Source: JAVVHH01 sp964613945
GTDB lineage: Bacteria > Pseudomonadota > Alphaproteobacteria > Acetobacterales > Acetobacteraceae
DNA: 64,000 nt
Reading direction: 5' to 3'
Assembly: GCA_964613945.1 (NCBI GenBank)
Contig: CAZTJC010000003.1
Coordinates: 1-64,000 of the forward strand
Position numbers and translations under genes: made by a program. This document shows positions 51,023-60,878 of the stretch, piece after piece. Numbering within the stretch: the stretch's first letter is position 1; every line of letters begins with the position of its first letter. Below the pieces are notes generated by a model. That model was not told where the DNA came from, searched no databases, and saw nothing but the letters and a program-made list of their open reading frames with translations.

Positions 51023-52525
51023 ATGCAGCTGACGCTATGGACCTACGAAGGTCCGCCGCATGTGGGCGCGATGCGGGTCGCCGCTTCCATGCAGGGCGTG
51101 CACCTCGTGCTGCATGCGCCGCAGGGCGACACCTATGCCGACCTACTGTTCACCATGATCGAGCGCCGCATCGGCCGGCCACCGGTGAGCTACACGACAT
51201 TTCAGGCCCGCGACCTCGGCGGCGACACGGCGACGCTGTTCAAGACCACGGCGCGCGATGCGGTCGAGCGGTTCCGACCCGACGCGCTGCTGGTCGGCGC
51301 CTCCTGCACCGCCGAGCTGATCCAGGATGATCCGGGTGGCCTGGCCCGCGCGCTTAATCTCGACATCCCGGTGGTGGCGCTCGAGATGCCCGCCTACCAG
51401 AAGAAAGAGAACTGGGGCGCGGCGGAGACCTTCTACCAACTGGTCCGCGCCTTCGCCCGCAAGCCGGAGACGGCGCCGGACGCGGCGAGCTGCAACATCA
51501 TCGGCCCGTGCTCGCTGGGGTTCCGGCATCGCGACGACGTCAAGGAGATCGTGGCGCTAGTCGAGGCGCTCGGCGTCTCGGTCAACGTCGTCGCCCCGCT
51601 CGGGGCCGGCGTCGCCGACCTGGCCCGGCTCGGCAATGCCGCGTTCAACATCGTCCTGTATCCCGAAGTAGCCGGCACTGCCGCCCGATATCTCGAGCGC
51701 ACGTTCGGCCAGAAATCGACCAAGACGATCCCGATCGGCGTCGGTGCGACCGAGGCATTCCTCGAGGAAGTCGCCGCACTGGCCGGACTGACGGCGGTGG
51801 TGAAGAACGACAGCCGCCTGCCCTGGTACTCGCGCTCGGTGGACAGCACCTATCTGACCGGCAAGCGGGTGTTCGTGTTCGGCGACGCCACCCACGCCAT
51901 GGCCGCCGCCCGCGTGGCGCGTGACGAGCTGGGCTTCAACGTGGTCGGCCTCGGCAGCTACAGCCGCGAGTTCGGCCGCGAGCTGCGCGCCGCGGCGGCC
52001 GAGTTTGGGCTCGAGGCGCTTATCAGCGACGACTACCTCGAGATCGAGGCCGCCATTACCGCGCTGCAGCCGGAGTTGGTGCTCGGCACGCAGATGGAGC
52101 GGCACATCGCCAAGCGCCTCGGGGTTCCCTGCGCGGTGATCTCCGCCCCGATCCACGTGCAGGATTTCCCGGCCCGGCACTCGCCGCAGATGGGCTTCGA
52201 AGGCGCCAACGTGCTGTTCGACACCTGGGTGCATCCGCTGATGATGGGGCTTGAGGAGCACCTGCTCGGCATGTTCCGCGGCGATTTCGAGTTTTCTGAC
52301 AGCGCTGGGTCGAGTCATCTAGGCCATAAGGCCACGACCCAGGCCGAAGCCGCTCCCGTCGGCCCGGCCGGCTGGGCTCCAGATGCCGAGAAAGAACTAG
52401 GAAAAATCCCGTTCTTCGTGCGCGGCAAGGCACGGCGGAATACCGAGAAGTTTGCCAACGAGCGCGGTCTCGCGACCATCACGGTGGACACACTGTACGA
52501 TGCAAAAGCACACTTTGGCCGATAA
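51023..52525 (+). CDS. bchB: Light-independent protochlorophyllide reductase subunit B
   Basis: Partner of BchN in DPOR. Seen in 500 residues: MQLTLWTYEGPPHVGAMRVA, the cluster-ligating aspartate D36 in APQGDTYADLL, VGASCTAELIQDDPGG, NIIGPCSLGFRHRDDV and a C-terminal domain KIPFFVRGKARRNTEKFA that binds substrate. Catalysis takes place at the BchN/BchB interface after electron delivery from BchL. ATG at 51023; the 3' end overlaps bchH by 26 bases. Confidence 0.95.
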   Translation: MQLTLWTYEGPPHVGAMRVAASMQGVHLVLHAPQGDTYADLLFTMIERRIGRPPVSYTTFQARDLGGDTATLFKTTARDAVERFRPDALLVGASCTAELIQDDPGGLARALNLDIPVVALEMPAYQKKENWGAAETFYQLVRAFARKPETAPDAASCNIIGPCSLGFRHRDDVKEIVALVEALGVSVNVVAPLGAGVADLARLGNAAFNIVLYPEVAGTAARYLERTFGQKSTKTIPIGVGATEAFLEEVAALAGLTAVVKNDSRLPWYSRSVDSTYLTGKRVFVFGDATHAMAAARVARDELGFNVVGLGSYSREFGRELRAAAAEFGLEALISDDYLEIEAAITALQPELVLGTQMERHIAKRLGVPCAVISAPIHVQDFPARHSPQMGFEGANVLFDTWVHPLMMGLEEHLLGMFRGDFEFSDSAGSSHLGHKATTQAEAAPVGPAGWAPDAEKELGKIPFFVRGKARRNTEKFANERGLATITVDTLYDAKAHFGR

Positions 52526-55500
52526 CGTGTTCTCCATCGTCAAGCCGATCCGCGTGGTCGTGGTGACGATGGATAGCCACCTGTCCGGCGCCGCGGCGCG
52601 GGCGGAGACGGTGTTGCGGACCGAGCTGCCGGGCCTGTCGCTGGTGGTTCACGCCGCCGACGAGTGGGGCAGCGACAAGGCAGCGCTGGCCGAGTGCATC
52701 GAGGATATCGGCCGCGGCGACGTGGTGATCGCCACCATGCTGTTCATGGAAGACCACATCCGCCCGGTGCAGGCCGCGCTGGCCGCCCGGCGCGACCAGT
52801 GCGACGCGATGCTCTGCTGCATGTCGGCCAGCGAAGTCACGAAGCTGACCCGGCTCGGCCGCTTCGACATGATGGAAGAGGCCACCGGCGCGCTGGCCAT
52901 GCTGAAGAAGCTGCGCGGCGCCAAGAAGGATGGCGCGCCGTCGGACGGCAAGGCGCAGATGAAGATGCTGCGTCGGTTGCCCAAGCTGATGCGCTTCATC
53001 CCGGGCACCGCGCAGGACGTCAGGACGTATTTCCTGGGGCTGCAGTATTGGCTTGCCGGGTCCGACGAGAACCTCGCCAACCTGGTGCGCATGCTAGTCG
53101 GCCGCTACTGCGGCAAGAATCAGCTCAAAGCGGCCGCGCCGATCAACTACCCCGATGTCGGCCTGTATCACCCGGAGATGCCGAGCAAGATCACCGAGTT
53201 CCTGACGGTGCTGCCGCCGCGCAAGGGGCAGCTGGGCACGGTCGGGCTGCTGCTGCTGCGCTCCTACCTGATCTCCGGCAACGCGGCGCACTATGACGGC
53301 GTGATCGAGGCGTTCGAGGCGCGCGGGCTGCGGGTGATCCCGGCGTTCGCCAGCGGGCTCGATTCGCGCCCGGCAATCGAGACCTATTTCATGAACGAGG
53401 GCGCCGCAGTGGTGGACGCCGTCGTGTCGCTGACCGGCTTCTCGCTGGTCGGCGGGCCCGCTTACAACGACAGCCGGGCGGCCGAGAAGCTGCTGGCCGA
53501 GTTGGACGTGCCCTACATTTCCGCAACGCCGGTCGAGTTCCAGACGCTCGAGCAGTGGGATTTGGACCCGCGCGGGCTGCTGCCGGTCGAAGCGACGATG
53601 ATGGTCGCGATCCCGGAGCTGGACGGCGCGATCAGCCCGATGGTGTTCGGCGGCCGCTCCGCCTCCAACGAAGCGACCAAGCGCGACATGGCGTCGCACC
53701 CGGAGCGGGCGGCGGCGTTGGCGGGCCGGGTCACGAAACTGGTGACGCTGCGCCGGTCCGCCCGGGCTGAGCGCCGGGTCGCGGTGGTGCTGTTCAACTT
53801 CCCGCCCAACGCCGGGGCGACCGGGACGGCGGCGTATCTGGCGGTATTCAAGAGCCTCCACAACACGCTGACGGCCATGAAGCAGGCCGGCTACACGGTC
53901 GACGTGCCGGCCGACGTCGACACGCTCCGGTCGCTGGTCGTCGATGGCGGTGCGGCATATGGGATGGACGGGTCGATCGGCGCGCGGGTCGCGCTCGACG
54001 ACCATGTGCGCCAGCAGCCCTGGCTCGACGAGATCGAGGCGACCTGGGGCCCGGCGCCGGGCAAGCACAATACGGATGGCGCCTCGCTCTTCGTGCTGGG
54101 CCATCAGTTCGGCAACGTGTTCGTCGGGTTGCAGCCGGCCTTCGGGTTTGAGGGCGACCCGATGCGGCTGCTGTTCGAGCGCGGCTTCGCGCCGACGCAT
54201 GCGTTCTGCGCCTTCTACCGCTGGCTCCGCGAAGATTTCGGCGCCCATGCGGTGCTGCATTTCGGCACCCACGGGGCGCTCGAGTTCATGCCGGGCAAGC
54301 AGGCCGGGCTGTCGGGCGCCTGCTGGCCGGACCGGCTGATCGGCGATCTGCCGAACATCAACCTGTATGCGTCGAACAATCCGTCGGAAGGCATGATCGC
54401 CAAGCGGCGCGCGGCAGCGACGCTGATTTCCTACCTGACGCCGCCGGTGGCGCATGCCGGCCTGTATCGCGGGCTGTTGGACCTGAAGTCGTCGATCGAC
54501 CGCTGGCGGACGATGGAGCCGGAGACGGATGCCGAGCAGCGGGACGCGCTGGCCGAACTGATTGCCGCGCAAGCCGAAGCTGTCGAGCTGCGCGGCAGCA
54601 TCGAAAAGATCTCCGCCGACCTGCTGGAACTCGAATACACGCTGATCCCGCACGGCCTGCACGTCATCGGCGAGCCGCCGACGCAGGAGGAGCGCGACGG
54701 CATGCTCGACGCCGCCGGCGTCACCGACCCGGCGGAACGCGCCCGCCTCGACAAGCTGCTCGCCGAAGACCACGAACTGCCCGCCGTGATCCACGCGCTC
54801 GATGGTGGCTACACGCGGCCGGCGCCGGGTGGCGACCTGCTGCGCACCACCGACGTGCTGCCGACCGGACGCAACCTGCACGGCTTCGACCCCTTCCGCA
54901 TCCCGAGCCAGTTCGCCGTCGGCGACGGCGCGCGCCAGGCCGACCGGCTGCTGGCGCGGCATAGGGAGGAGGGTAACGGCCTGCCGGAGACGGTGGCGAT
55001 GGTGCTGTGGGGCACCGACAACCTCAAGACCGAAGGCGGCCCGATCGCGCAGGCGCTGTGGCTGATGGGCGCGGCCCCGCGCTTCGACAGCTACGGCCGG
55101 CTCTGCGGCGCCAAGCTCCTGCCGCTTGCCGAACTCGGCCGCGCCCGGGTCGACGTCGTCATCACCCTGTCCGGTATCTTCCGGGACCTGCTGCCGTTGC
55201 AGACCAAGCTGCTGGCCGAGGCTGCGCTGCTGGCCGCCGAGGCCGACGAGCCCGAAGAACAGAACTTCGTCCGCAAGCATGCGCTGGCCTTCATCGCGAC
55301 CCAGGGTGGCACGATGGAGCAAGCGGCGCTGCGGGTGTTCGGTAATGCCGACGGGGCGTACGGCGCCAACGTTAACCAGATGGTCGGCTCCGGCGTATGG
55401 AACGACGAGGACGAACTCGCCGACGCGTTCACCACCCGCAAGGGCTTCGCCTACGGCGTCGACGGGCGACCGTCGCAGCAGAAGGCGGTGCTGCAGCACG

Positions 55501-56063
55501 TGCTGTCCAGCGTCGAAGTGACCTACCAGAACCTCGACAGCGTCGAGCTCGGCGTCACCACCGTCGACCACTACTTCGATACGCTCGGCGGCGTGTCCCG
55601 CGCGGTGCGGCAGGCCCGCGGCGGTGTCGCGGCGCAGGTCTATATCGGCGACCAGACCCGAGGCGACGGCGCCGTGCGCACGCTTTCGGAGCAGGTCTCG
55701 CTCGAAACCCGCACCCGGGCGCTCAACCCGAAATGGTACGAGGCACTGCTCAAGCACGGTTACGAGGGCGTCCGCGAGATAGACGCGCACGTCACCAACA
55801 CGCTGGGCTGGTCGGCGACGACCGGCGAGGTGAGCCCCTGGGTCTACCAGCAGCTCGCCGAGACCTACGTGCTGGACGAGGGCATGCGGGAGCGGCTGGC
55901 GCAGCTTAACCCGAAAGCCTCGGCCAAGATCGCCAACCGCCTGATCGAGGCGCACGAGCGCAATTATTGGACCCCGGACGACGCGACCGTCGACGCACTG
56001 CGTCGCGCCAGTGAAGCACTGGAAGATCGTCTCGAAGGCATCGACGTGGAGATCGCCGCATGA
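52500..56063 (+). CDS. bchH: Magnesium chelatase subunit H
   Basis: Inserts Mg2+ into protoporphyrin IX together with BchI and BchD (not in this window). Seen in 1187 residues: the N-terminal IRVVVVTMDSHLSGAAARAE, VVIATMLFMEDHI, the mid-chain VLFNFPPNAGATGTAAYLAVFKSL split across the active-site cleft, HFGTHGALEFMPGKQ and the C-terminal YVLDEGMRERLAQLNPKA. The ATG at 52500 is preferred because the conserved N-terminus begins shortly after; it overlaps bchB by 26 bases. The end overlaps bchL by 4 bases. Confidence 0.96.
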   Translation: MQKHTLADNVFSIVKPIRVVVVTMDSHLSGAAARAETVLRTELPGLSLVVHAADEWGSDKAALAECIEDIGRGDVVIATMLFMEDHIRPVQAALAARRDQCDAMLCCMSASEVTKLTRLGRFDMMEEATGALAMLKKLRGAKKDGAPSDGKAQMKMLRRLPKLMRFIPGTAQDVRTYFLGLQYWLAGSDENLANLVRMLVGRYCGKNQLKAAAPINYPDVGLYHPEMPSKITEFLTVLPPRKGQLGTVGLLLLRSYLISGNAAHYDGVIEAFEARGLRVIPAFASGLDSRPAIETYFMNEGAAVVDAVVSLTGFSLVGGPAYNDSRAAEKLLAELDVPYISATPVEFQTLEQWDLDPRGLLPVEATMMVAIPELDGAISPMVFGGRSASNEATKRDMASHPERAAALAGRVTKLVTLRRSARAERRVAVVLFNFPPNAGATGTAAYLAVFKSLHNTLTAMKQAGYTVDVPADVDTLRSLVVDGGAAYGMDGSIGARVALDDHVRQQPWLDEIEATWGPAPGKHNTDGASLFVLGHQFGNVFVGLQPAFGFEGDPMRLLFERGFAPTHAFCAFYRWLREDFGAHAVLHFGTHGALEFMPGKQAGLSGACWPDRLIGDLPNINLYASNNPSEGMIAKRRAAATLISYLTPPVAHAGLYRGLLDLKSSIDRWRTMEPETDAEQRDALAELIAAQAEAVELRGSIEKISADLLELEYTLIPHGLHVIGEPPTQEERDGMLDAAGVTDPAERARLDKLLAEDHELPAVIHALDGGYTRPAPGGDLLRTTDVLPTGRNLHGFDPFRIPSQFAVGDGARQADRLLARHREEGNGLPETVAMVLWGTDNLKTEGGPIAQALWLMGAAPRFDSYGRLCGAKLLPLAELGRARVDVVITLSGIFRDLLPLQTKLLAEAALLAAEADEPEEQNFVRKHALAFIATQGGTMEQAALRVFGNADGAYGANVNQMVGSGVWNDEDELADAFTTRKGFAYGVDGRPSQQKAVLQHVLSSVEVTYQNLDSVELGVTTVDHYFDTLGGVSRAVRQARGGVAAQVYIGDQTRGDGAVRTLSEQVSLETRTRALNPKWYEALLKHGYEGVREIDAHVTNTLGWSATTGEVSPWVYQQLAETYVLDEGMRERLAQLNPKASAKIANRLIEAHERNYWTPDDATVDALRRASEALEDRLEGIDVEIAA

Positions 56064-56968
56064 ACATCGCCATCCGCAACCCCATTCTCCGCAAGCCCCA
56101 GATGAGCGGGGATGGCGAAGGCTCGGTTCAGGTCTCGCTGGATCCCTCGCACCGCATCGACACTGCCAAGGTGTTCGCTGTCTACGGCAAGGGCGGCATC
56201 GGCAAGAGCACGACGTCGTCCAACCTCTCAGCCGCCTTCAGCATGCTCGGCAAGCGCGTGCTGCAGATCGGCTGCGACCCCAAGCACGACAGCACCTTCA
56301 CGCTCACCAAGCAGCTGCTGCCGACGGTGATCGACGTGCTGGAAGGCGTGGATTTCCACTCCGAGGAGCTGCGGCCGGAAGATTTCGTCTTCAAGGGCTT
56401 CAACGGCGTCATGTGCGTCGAGGCGGGCGGGCCGCCGGCCGGCACCGGTTGCGGCGGCTACGTCGTGGGCCAGACGGTCAAGCTGCTCAAGGAGCATCAC
56501 CTGCTGGAAGAGACCGACGTGGTGATCTTCGACGTGCTGGGTGACGTCGTGTGCGGCGGGTTCGCCTCGCCGCTGCAGCACGCGGATCTCGGCCTCGTGG
56601 TCGCCGCCAACGATTTCGACAGCATCTTCGCCATGAACCGCATCGTGCAGGCAATCGGTGCCAAGTCGAAGAACTACCCGGTGCGGCTCGGCGGCGTGAT
56701 CGCCAACCGCAGCAAGGACGTCGACCAGATCGAGAAGTTTAACGTGGCGTCCGGCATGAAGACGCTGGCGCACTTCCCGGACCTCGACGTGATCCGCCGC
56801 TCGCGGCTGAAGAAGTCGGTGCTGTTCGAGATGGAGAGCTCGCCGGAGTTGGAGGCCGTGAAGGCCGAATACATGCGCCTGGCCGCCTCGCTCTGGGCCG
56901 GCGTGGTGCCGCTCGAGGCGTCATCGTTGAAGGATCGCGAGATATTCGACCTGCTGGGCTACGACTAA
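56060..56968 (+). CDS. bchL: Light-independent protochlorophyllide reductase iron-sulfur ATP-binding protein
   Basis: NifH-like ATPase that feeds electrons to BchNB. Seen in 302 residues: P-loop YGKGGIGKSTTS (residues 42-53), CDPKHDSTFTL switch region, and the subunit-bridging [4Fe-4S] cysteines C131 (GTGCGGYVVG) and C165 (DVVCGGFASPL). A 30-residue N-terminal extension precedes the fold. Coupled to bchH by ATGA overlap, and its TAA-TG junction shares one base with the bchM ATG. Confidence 0.97.
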   Translation: MNIAIRNPILRKPQMSGDGEGSVQVSLDPSHRIDTAKVFAVYGKGGIGKSTTSSNLSAAFSMLGKRVLQIGCDPKHDSTFTLTKQLLPTVIDVLEGVDFHSEELRPEDFVFKGFNGVMCVEAGGPPAGTGCGGYVVGQTVKLLKEHHLLEETDVVIFDVLGDVVCGGFASPLQHADLGLVVAANDFDSIFAMNRIVQAIGAKSKNYPVRLGGVIANRSKDVDQIEKFNVASGMKTLAHFPDLDVIRRSRLKKSVLFEMESSPELEAVKAEYMRLAASLWAGVVPLEASSLKDREIFDLLGYD

Positions 56969-57651
56969 TGAGCGCGTCGGCGAGCTACATCGCCCGGCGG
57001 GCACAACTGGAAACGTATTTCGACCGCACCGCCGTTGCCGCCTGGGCGCGGCTCACCTCCGATGCACCCGTCAGCGGCATCCGCGCCACGGTGCGCGCCG
57101 GACGCGACAAGATGCGGGCGACGCTGCTGTCGTATCTGCCGGCCGACCTGACCGGGTTGCGCATCCTCGATGCCGGCTGCGGCACGGGGGCGCTCGCCGT
57201 CGAGGCCGCCGCGCGCGGGGCCGAGGTCGTCGCCATCGACCTGTCGCCCACGCTCGTCGACCTCGCCCGCGAACGCGCCGGCCACCACCTCAACATAGAT
57301 TTCCGCACCGGCGATATGGCCGACCCGGCGCTCGGCCGCTTCGACCACGTCGTCGCCATGGACAGCCTCATTCACTACCGCGCCCCGGACATGGCCCGCG
57401 TGGCGATCAGCCTGGCCGCCCGCGCCGAGCGCTCGCTCGTGTTCACCTTTGCGCCGCGCACGCCGCTGCTGTCGGCGATGCACGCAGTGGGCAAGCTGTT
57501 CCCGCGCGGCGACCGATCGCCGGCCATCGAGCCGGTGACGCCGCCGCACATTCGCAAGCTGATCGAGGCCGAGGGCCTGCGCACGCTGCGGACAGACCGC
57601 GTCGCCGGCGGCTTCTACATTTCGCAGGCACTCGAGGTGGTGCGGGCATGA
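56968..57651 (+). CDS. bchM: Magnesium protoporphyrin IX methyltransferase
   Basis: Methylates the C13 propionate of Mg-protoporphyrin IX with SAM. Seen in 227 residues: YFDRTAVAAWARLTSDAPVSGIR-type N-terminus (split here across residues 17-39), motif I ILDAGCGTGALAVEAA, VAIDLSPTLVDLARERA and the C-terminal GGFYISQALEVVRA. Standard length for BchM. It lies between bchL and lhaA with minimal overlaps. Confidence 0.95.
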   Translation: MSASASYIARRAQLETYFDRTAVAAWARLTSDAPVSGIRATVRAGRDKMRATLLSYLPADLTGLRILDAGCGTGALAVEAAARGAEVVAIDLSPTLVDLARERAGHHLNIDFRTGDMADPALGRFDHVVAMDSLIHYRAPDMARVAISLAARAERSLVFTFAPRTPLLSAMHAVGKLFPRGDRSPAIEPVTPPHIRKLIEAEGLRTLRTDRVAGGFYISQALEVVRA

Positions 57652-59057
57652 AGCCGACCCGGCCTCCCTTGGCGAGCTTCTGGCGCGACATCGGACCGGG
57701 CTTCCTGCCGTTCGCGGACGCCGGCACCGACGAGTTGCCGATGCGGCGGCTGCTGCGGCTGTCGCTGTTCCAGGTGACGGTGGGTATGGCGGCCGTGCTG
57801 CTGATAGGCACGCTGAACCGGGTCATGATCGTCGAGCTGGGCGTGCCGGCCTGGCTGGTGGCGCTGATGGTGTCGCTGCCGCTGGTGTTTGCGCCGTTCC
57901 GCGCCGTGGTGGGCTTCAAGTCGGACAACCACCGCTCCGTGCTGGGCTGGCGGCGCGTGCCGTATTTGTGGTTCGGCACGCTGCTGCAGTTCGGCGGGCT
58001 ATCGATCATGCCGTTCGCGCTGATCATCCTGTCCGGCGACACCAGCGCGCCCGCCTGGGTCGGCGAGGCCGCGGCCGCGCTGGCCTTTCTTCTGGTAGGC
58101 GCCGGGCTGCATACCGTGCAGACGGTCGGGCTAGCGCTGGCCACCGACCTGGCGCCGCAGCGCGCGCAGCCCAAGGTCGTGGCGCTGCTATGCATGATGA
58201 TGCTGATCGGCATGGTAGCCTCGGCGGTGATCTTCGGCCTGGTGCTGTCGCCGTTCTCCGAAGTTCGGTTGATCGCAGTGATCCAGGGCTCGGCGGTGGT
58301 GACCATGGTGGTCAACTCGGTCGCGCTGTGGAAGCAGGAGCAGCGGCAGCCGCAGCGGGCGCCGGGCAGCGACAAGACTTTTCTGGAAACGTGGCGCGAG
58401 TTCCGCCGCGGCGGCCAGGCGCAACGCCGGCTGGTGGCGCTCGGGATCGGCACGGTGGCGTTCAGCATGCAGGACATTTTGCTCGAGCCGTATGGTGGCA
58501 AAGTGCTCGGCCTGCCCGTTGCGGTGACGACGGCGATGACGGCCTTGCTGGCGGTCGGCGGGTTGATCGGGTTCGGCATCGGCGCGCGCTTGCTCGGTCG
58601 CGGGGCGGACCCCTATCGGCTGGCTGGTGCTGGTGCGCTGGCCGGGCTGGCGGCGTTCGCGTCGCTGATCCTGGCAGCACCGCTGGAGGCGCCGGTCCTG
58701 TTCGCGGTCGGCGTGGGCAGCATCGGCCTCGGGGCCGGGTTGTTCGCGCATTGCACGCTGACGGCGGCGATCGGCACTGCCGGCAGCGGCCAGGTCGGGC
58801 TGGTGCTCGGCATCTGGGGCGCGGTGCAGGCGACGGCCGCCGGGCTGGCGGTGGCAGCGGGTGGTGTGATCCGCGACGTGGTGGGCTTGTTGGCCGATCG
58901 CGGCACGTTCGGGCCGACGCTGCAGACGCCGTCCACCGGCTACATCGCCGTGTACGTCATTGAAGTGGGGCTGTTATTCGCGACGCTGGTCGCGGTCGGC
59001 CCCTTGGTCCGGGCCGAGCACTACGACCTGGATTATCTACAGCCAACAAGAAGCTGA
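57648..59057 (+). CDS. lhaA: LhaA/PucC-type light-harvesting 1 assembly transporter
   Basis: 469 residues, about twelve helices, MFS BCD family. Seen: NRVMIVELGVPAWLVALMVSLP, RAVVGFKSDNHRSVLGWRRVPY, LVALGIGTVAFSMQDILLEPYGG and HCTLTAAIGTAGSG. Position between bchM and puhA is the F1696/LhaA locus, where the protein supports LH1 assembly and possibly pigment delivery. It is a paralogue of the shorter transporter at 44249-45553. The puhA promoter in relatives lies inside this gene, so a promoter within its 3' end is likely but was not identified. Confidence 0.93.
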   Translation: MKPTRPPLASFWRDIGPGFLPFADAGTDELPMRRLLRLSLFQVTVGMAAVLLIGTLNRVMIVELGVPAWLVALMVSLPLVFAPFRAVVGFKSDNHRSVLGWRRVPYLWFGTLLQFGGLSIMPFALIILSGDTSAPAWVGEAAAALAFLLVGAGLHTVQTVGLALATDLAPQRAQPKVVALLCMMMLIGMVASAVIFGLVLSPFSEVRLIAVIQGSAVVTMVVNSVALWKQEQRQPQRAPGSDKTFLETWREFRRGGQAQRRLVALGIGTVAFSMQDILLEPYGGKVLGLPVAVTTAMTALLAVGGLIGFGIGARLLGRGADPYRLAGAGALAGLAAFASLILAAPLEAPVLFAVGVGSIGLGAGLFAHCTLTAAIGTAGSGQVGLVLGIWGAVQATAAGLAVAAGGVIRDVVGLLADRGTFGPTLQTPSTGYIAVYVIEVGLLFATLVAVGPLVRAEHYDLDYLQPTRS

Positions 59058-59070
59058 AGGGAGAACGGCG

Positions 59071-59850
59071 ATGCAAACCGGTGCGATCACCAACTACGTC
59101 GATGTGGCACAACTCGCGCTCTACGCGTTCTGGTTGTTCTTCGCCGGGCTGATCTTCTACCTGCTGCGCGAGAACAAGCGCGAAGGCTATCCGCTGATCG
59201 CCGCCGACCGGGCCGGCGTCAGCCCGGTCGTCGTGCAGGGTTTCCCGGCCATCCCGTCGCCCAAGGCATTCCCGATGCCGGACGGCTCCAACCTCATGGT
59301 GCCGAAGCCGGAGCATCGCGAGCCGCTGAGCCGCTTCAAGCGCACCGGCAAGTTCCAGGGTGCGCCGATCGTGCCGACGGGCGAGCCGCTGACCGCCGGG
59401 CTCGGGCCGGGCGCCTGGGCCAACCGGCATGACGAGCCGGACCTGGCGTTCGACGACGGCAAGCCGAAGATCGTGCCGTTGCGCGCCGCGCCGGGCTTCT
59501 TCCTGGCCATGGAGGACCCGATCGTCATCGGCTACACCGTGGTCGGCGCCGACGACATGGTCGCCGGCACGGTGGTCGAGGCCTGGATCGACCGCTCCGA
59601 GGTCACGGTGCGCTACCTGGAAGTCAAGCTGCCGGGCGGCGAAGTGGTGCTGCTGCCGACGACGTTCGTCCGTATCGACAACAAGAACCGCCGCATCATC
59701 TGCCGCTACATCAAGGCCGCCCAGTTCGCGCTGGCGCCGGTACCCAAGACCGCGGACCAGGTGACGTTGCTGGAGGAAGACAAGATCCAGGCGTTCTACG
59801 CCGCCGGCAGCTTCTATGCCTGGCCCGGTCGCGAAGGCCCGCTGCTGTGA
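59071..59850 (+). CDS. puhA: Photosynthetic reaction centre H subunit
   Basis: 259 residues. Seen: an N-terminal TGAITNYVDVAQLALYAFWL membrane helix with the FFAGLIFYLLRENKREGYPL continuation, and the cytoplasmic beta-rich domain with FPAIPSPKAFPMPDG, WIDRSEVTVRYLEV and FVRIDNKNRRIICRYI. PuhA caps the L/M core and carries proton routes to QB. A good AAGGGAGAA site lies upstream of the ATG at 59071. pufL/M are not in this window. Overlaps puhB by 4 bases. Confidence 0.97.
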   Translation: MQTGAITNYVDVAQLALYAFWLFFAGLIFYLLRENKREGYPLIAADRAGVSPVVVQGFPAIPSPKAFPMPDGSNLMVPKPEHREPLSRFKRTGKFQGAPIVPTGEPLTAGLGPGAWANRHDEPDLAFDDGKPKIVPLRAAPGFFLAMEDPIVIGYTVVGADDMVAGTVVEAWIDRSEVTVRYLEVKLPGGEVVLLPTTFVRIDNKNRRIICRYIKAAQFALAPVPKTADQVTLLEEDKIQAFYAAGSFYAWPGREGPLL

Positions 59851-60419
59851 GGGGCTTCCCGGGGCCGCTTCCGGCCGGCGAGACGCTGCTGTGGCAAGGC
59901 GCCCCGGACTGGCGGGTGCTGGCGCGCACGGCCATGCACGTGCGTGGGCTGGCACTGTATTTCGTGGCGCTGGCGATCGGCGCCGCGGTGACGGGGCGGG
60001 TCAATGCGGCGCTGACCGTCACCGGGTTGGGGCTGGTCCCGATCGCGCTGGCCTACGGGTATGCCTGGGCGGTGTCGCGGATGACGGTGTACAGCATCAC
60101 CAACCGCCGGGTCGTGCTGCATATCGGGCTGGCGCTGCCGGTGACGCTGAACCTGCCGCTGAACCGCGTCTCGGCGGCGGACCTGCGCGCCGATGCCGAT
60201 GGCAGCGGCGATCTGTCGCTGACGCTCGAAGGTGCCGACCGGTTCGCCTATGTCGTGCTCTGGCCGCACGCACGGCCCTGGCGTTTCGCGCCGGCACAGC
60301 CCACGATGCGCGGACTGCGCGATGCCACGGCGCCGGCCCAGGTGCTGTCGCGCACGCTGGGCTCGCCGGTCGCGACGGAATCGGAATACACTCCGATGCA
60401 AACGCCGCTCGCGGCCTAA
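59847..60419 (+). CDS. puhB: Photosynthetic complex assembly protein PuhB
   Basis: 190 residues with two to three membrane helices (about residues 35-75) and a PH-like soluble domain. Seen: GETLLWQGAPDWRVLARTAMHVR, the MTVYSITNRRVVLHIG segment and RFAYVVLWPHARPW. PuhB helps assemble reaction centres and LH1. The start is a GTG at 59847 overlapping the puhA TGA. Followed by a 24-base spacer with a GAGGAG site for puhC. Confidence 0.92.
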   Translation: MRGFPGPLPAGETLLWQGAPDWRVLARTAMHVRGLALYFVALAIGAAVTGRVNAALTVTGLGLVPIALAYGYAWAVSRMTVYSITNRRVVLHIGLALPVTLNLPLNRVSAADLRADADGSGDLSLTLEGADRFAYVVLWPHARPWRFAPAQPTMRGLRDATAPAQVLSRTLGSPVATESEYTPMQTPLAA

Positions 60420-60443
60420 GATAAGCATCAGAGGAGCCCGTTG

Positions 60444-60878
60444 ATGGCAAAGCCGACCGTCTTCCCCCGCCTGCCGCTCATCGGCGTGTTCTCGCTGTTG
60501 ACGATCGCTGTCGTGGGTGCGTTCGTCGGCCGGCTGAACCATAAGAACACGACCACCCTGCCCGGCACGACGCTGGTGTCGGAGCGCGACCTACGCTTCA
60601 CCGACCTCGACGATGGCGGCGTGGCGGTGCTGTCCGGCAAGGACGGGCATGAGATCGCTGTATTCCATGGTGAGCAGGGCTTTCTGCGCGGCACGCTGCG
60701 GGGCTTCGCGCGCACACGGCACCTGACCGGCCTCGGCTCGGACCTGCCGTTCCAACTGTCGCGTTGGTCCGACGGCCGCCTCACGATCGACGACAAGTCC
60801 ACGGGTCAGCACGTCGAGTTGCTGGCGTTCGGGCCTACGAACGCCGCCGTGTTCGCTCCGCTGTTGGACCGCAATTGA
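60444..60878 (+). CDS. puhC: Photosynthetic complex assembly protein PuhC
   Basis: 144 residues: one N-terminal membrane helix (PLIGVFSLLTIAVVGAFVG) and a periplasmic domain with SERDLRFTDLDDGGVAVL, GQGFLRG-like GEQGFLRGTLRGFARTR and FQLSRWSDGRLTIDD. PuhC supports LH1/RC organisation. ATG at 60444 with GAGGAG 7 bases upstream; a TTG directly before it is not needed. The TGA shares a base with the ATG of the next small gene. Confidence 0.9.
   Translation: MAKPTVFPRLPLIGVFSLLTIAVVGAFVGRLNHKNTTTLPGTTLVSERDLRFTDLDDGGVAVLSGKDGHEIAVFHGEQGFLRGTLRGFARTRHLTGLGSDLPFQLSRWSDGRLTIDDKSTGQHVELLAFGPTNAAVFAPLLDRN

Noticed and set aside
53094..55955. A 953-codon open frame antisense to bchH, and similar long antisense frames (for example 21869-24718 opposite actB)
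   Set aside because: Products are Arg/Gln/His-rich with no domain; such frames are expected opposite long GC-rich genes with strong codon bias. The sense frames carry clear conserved motifs.
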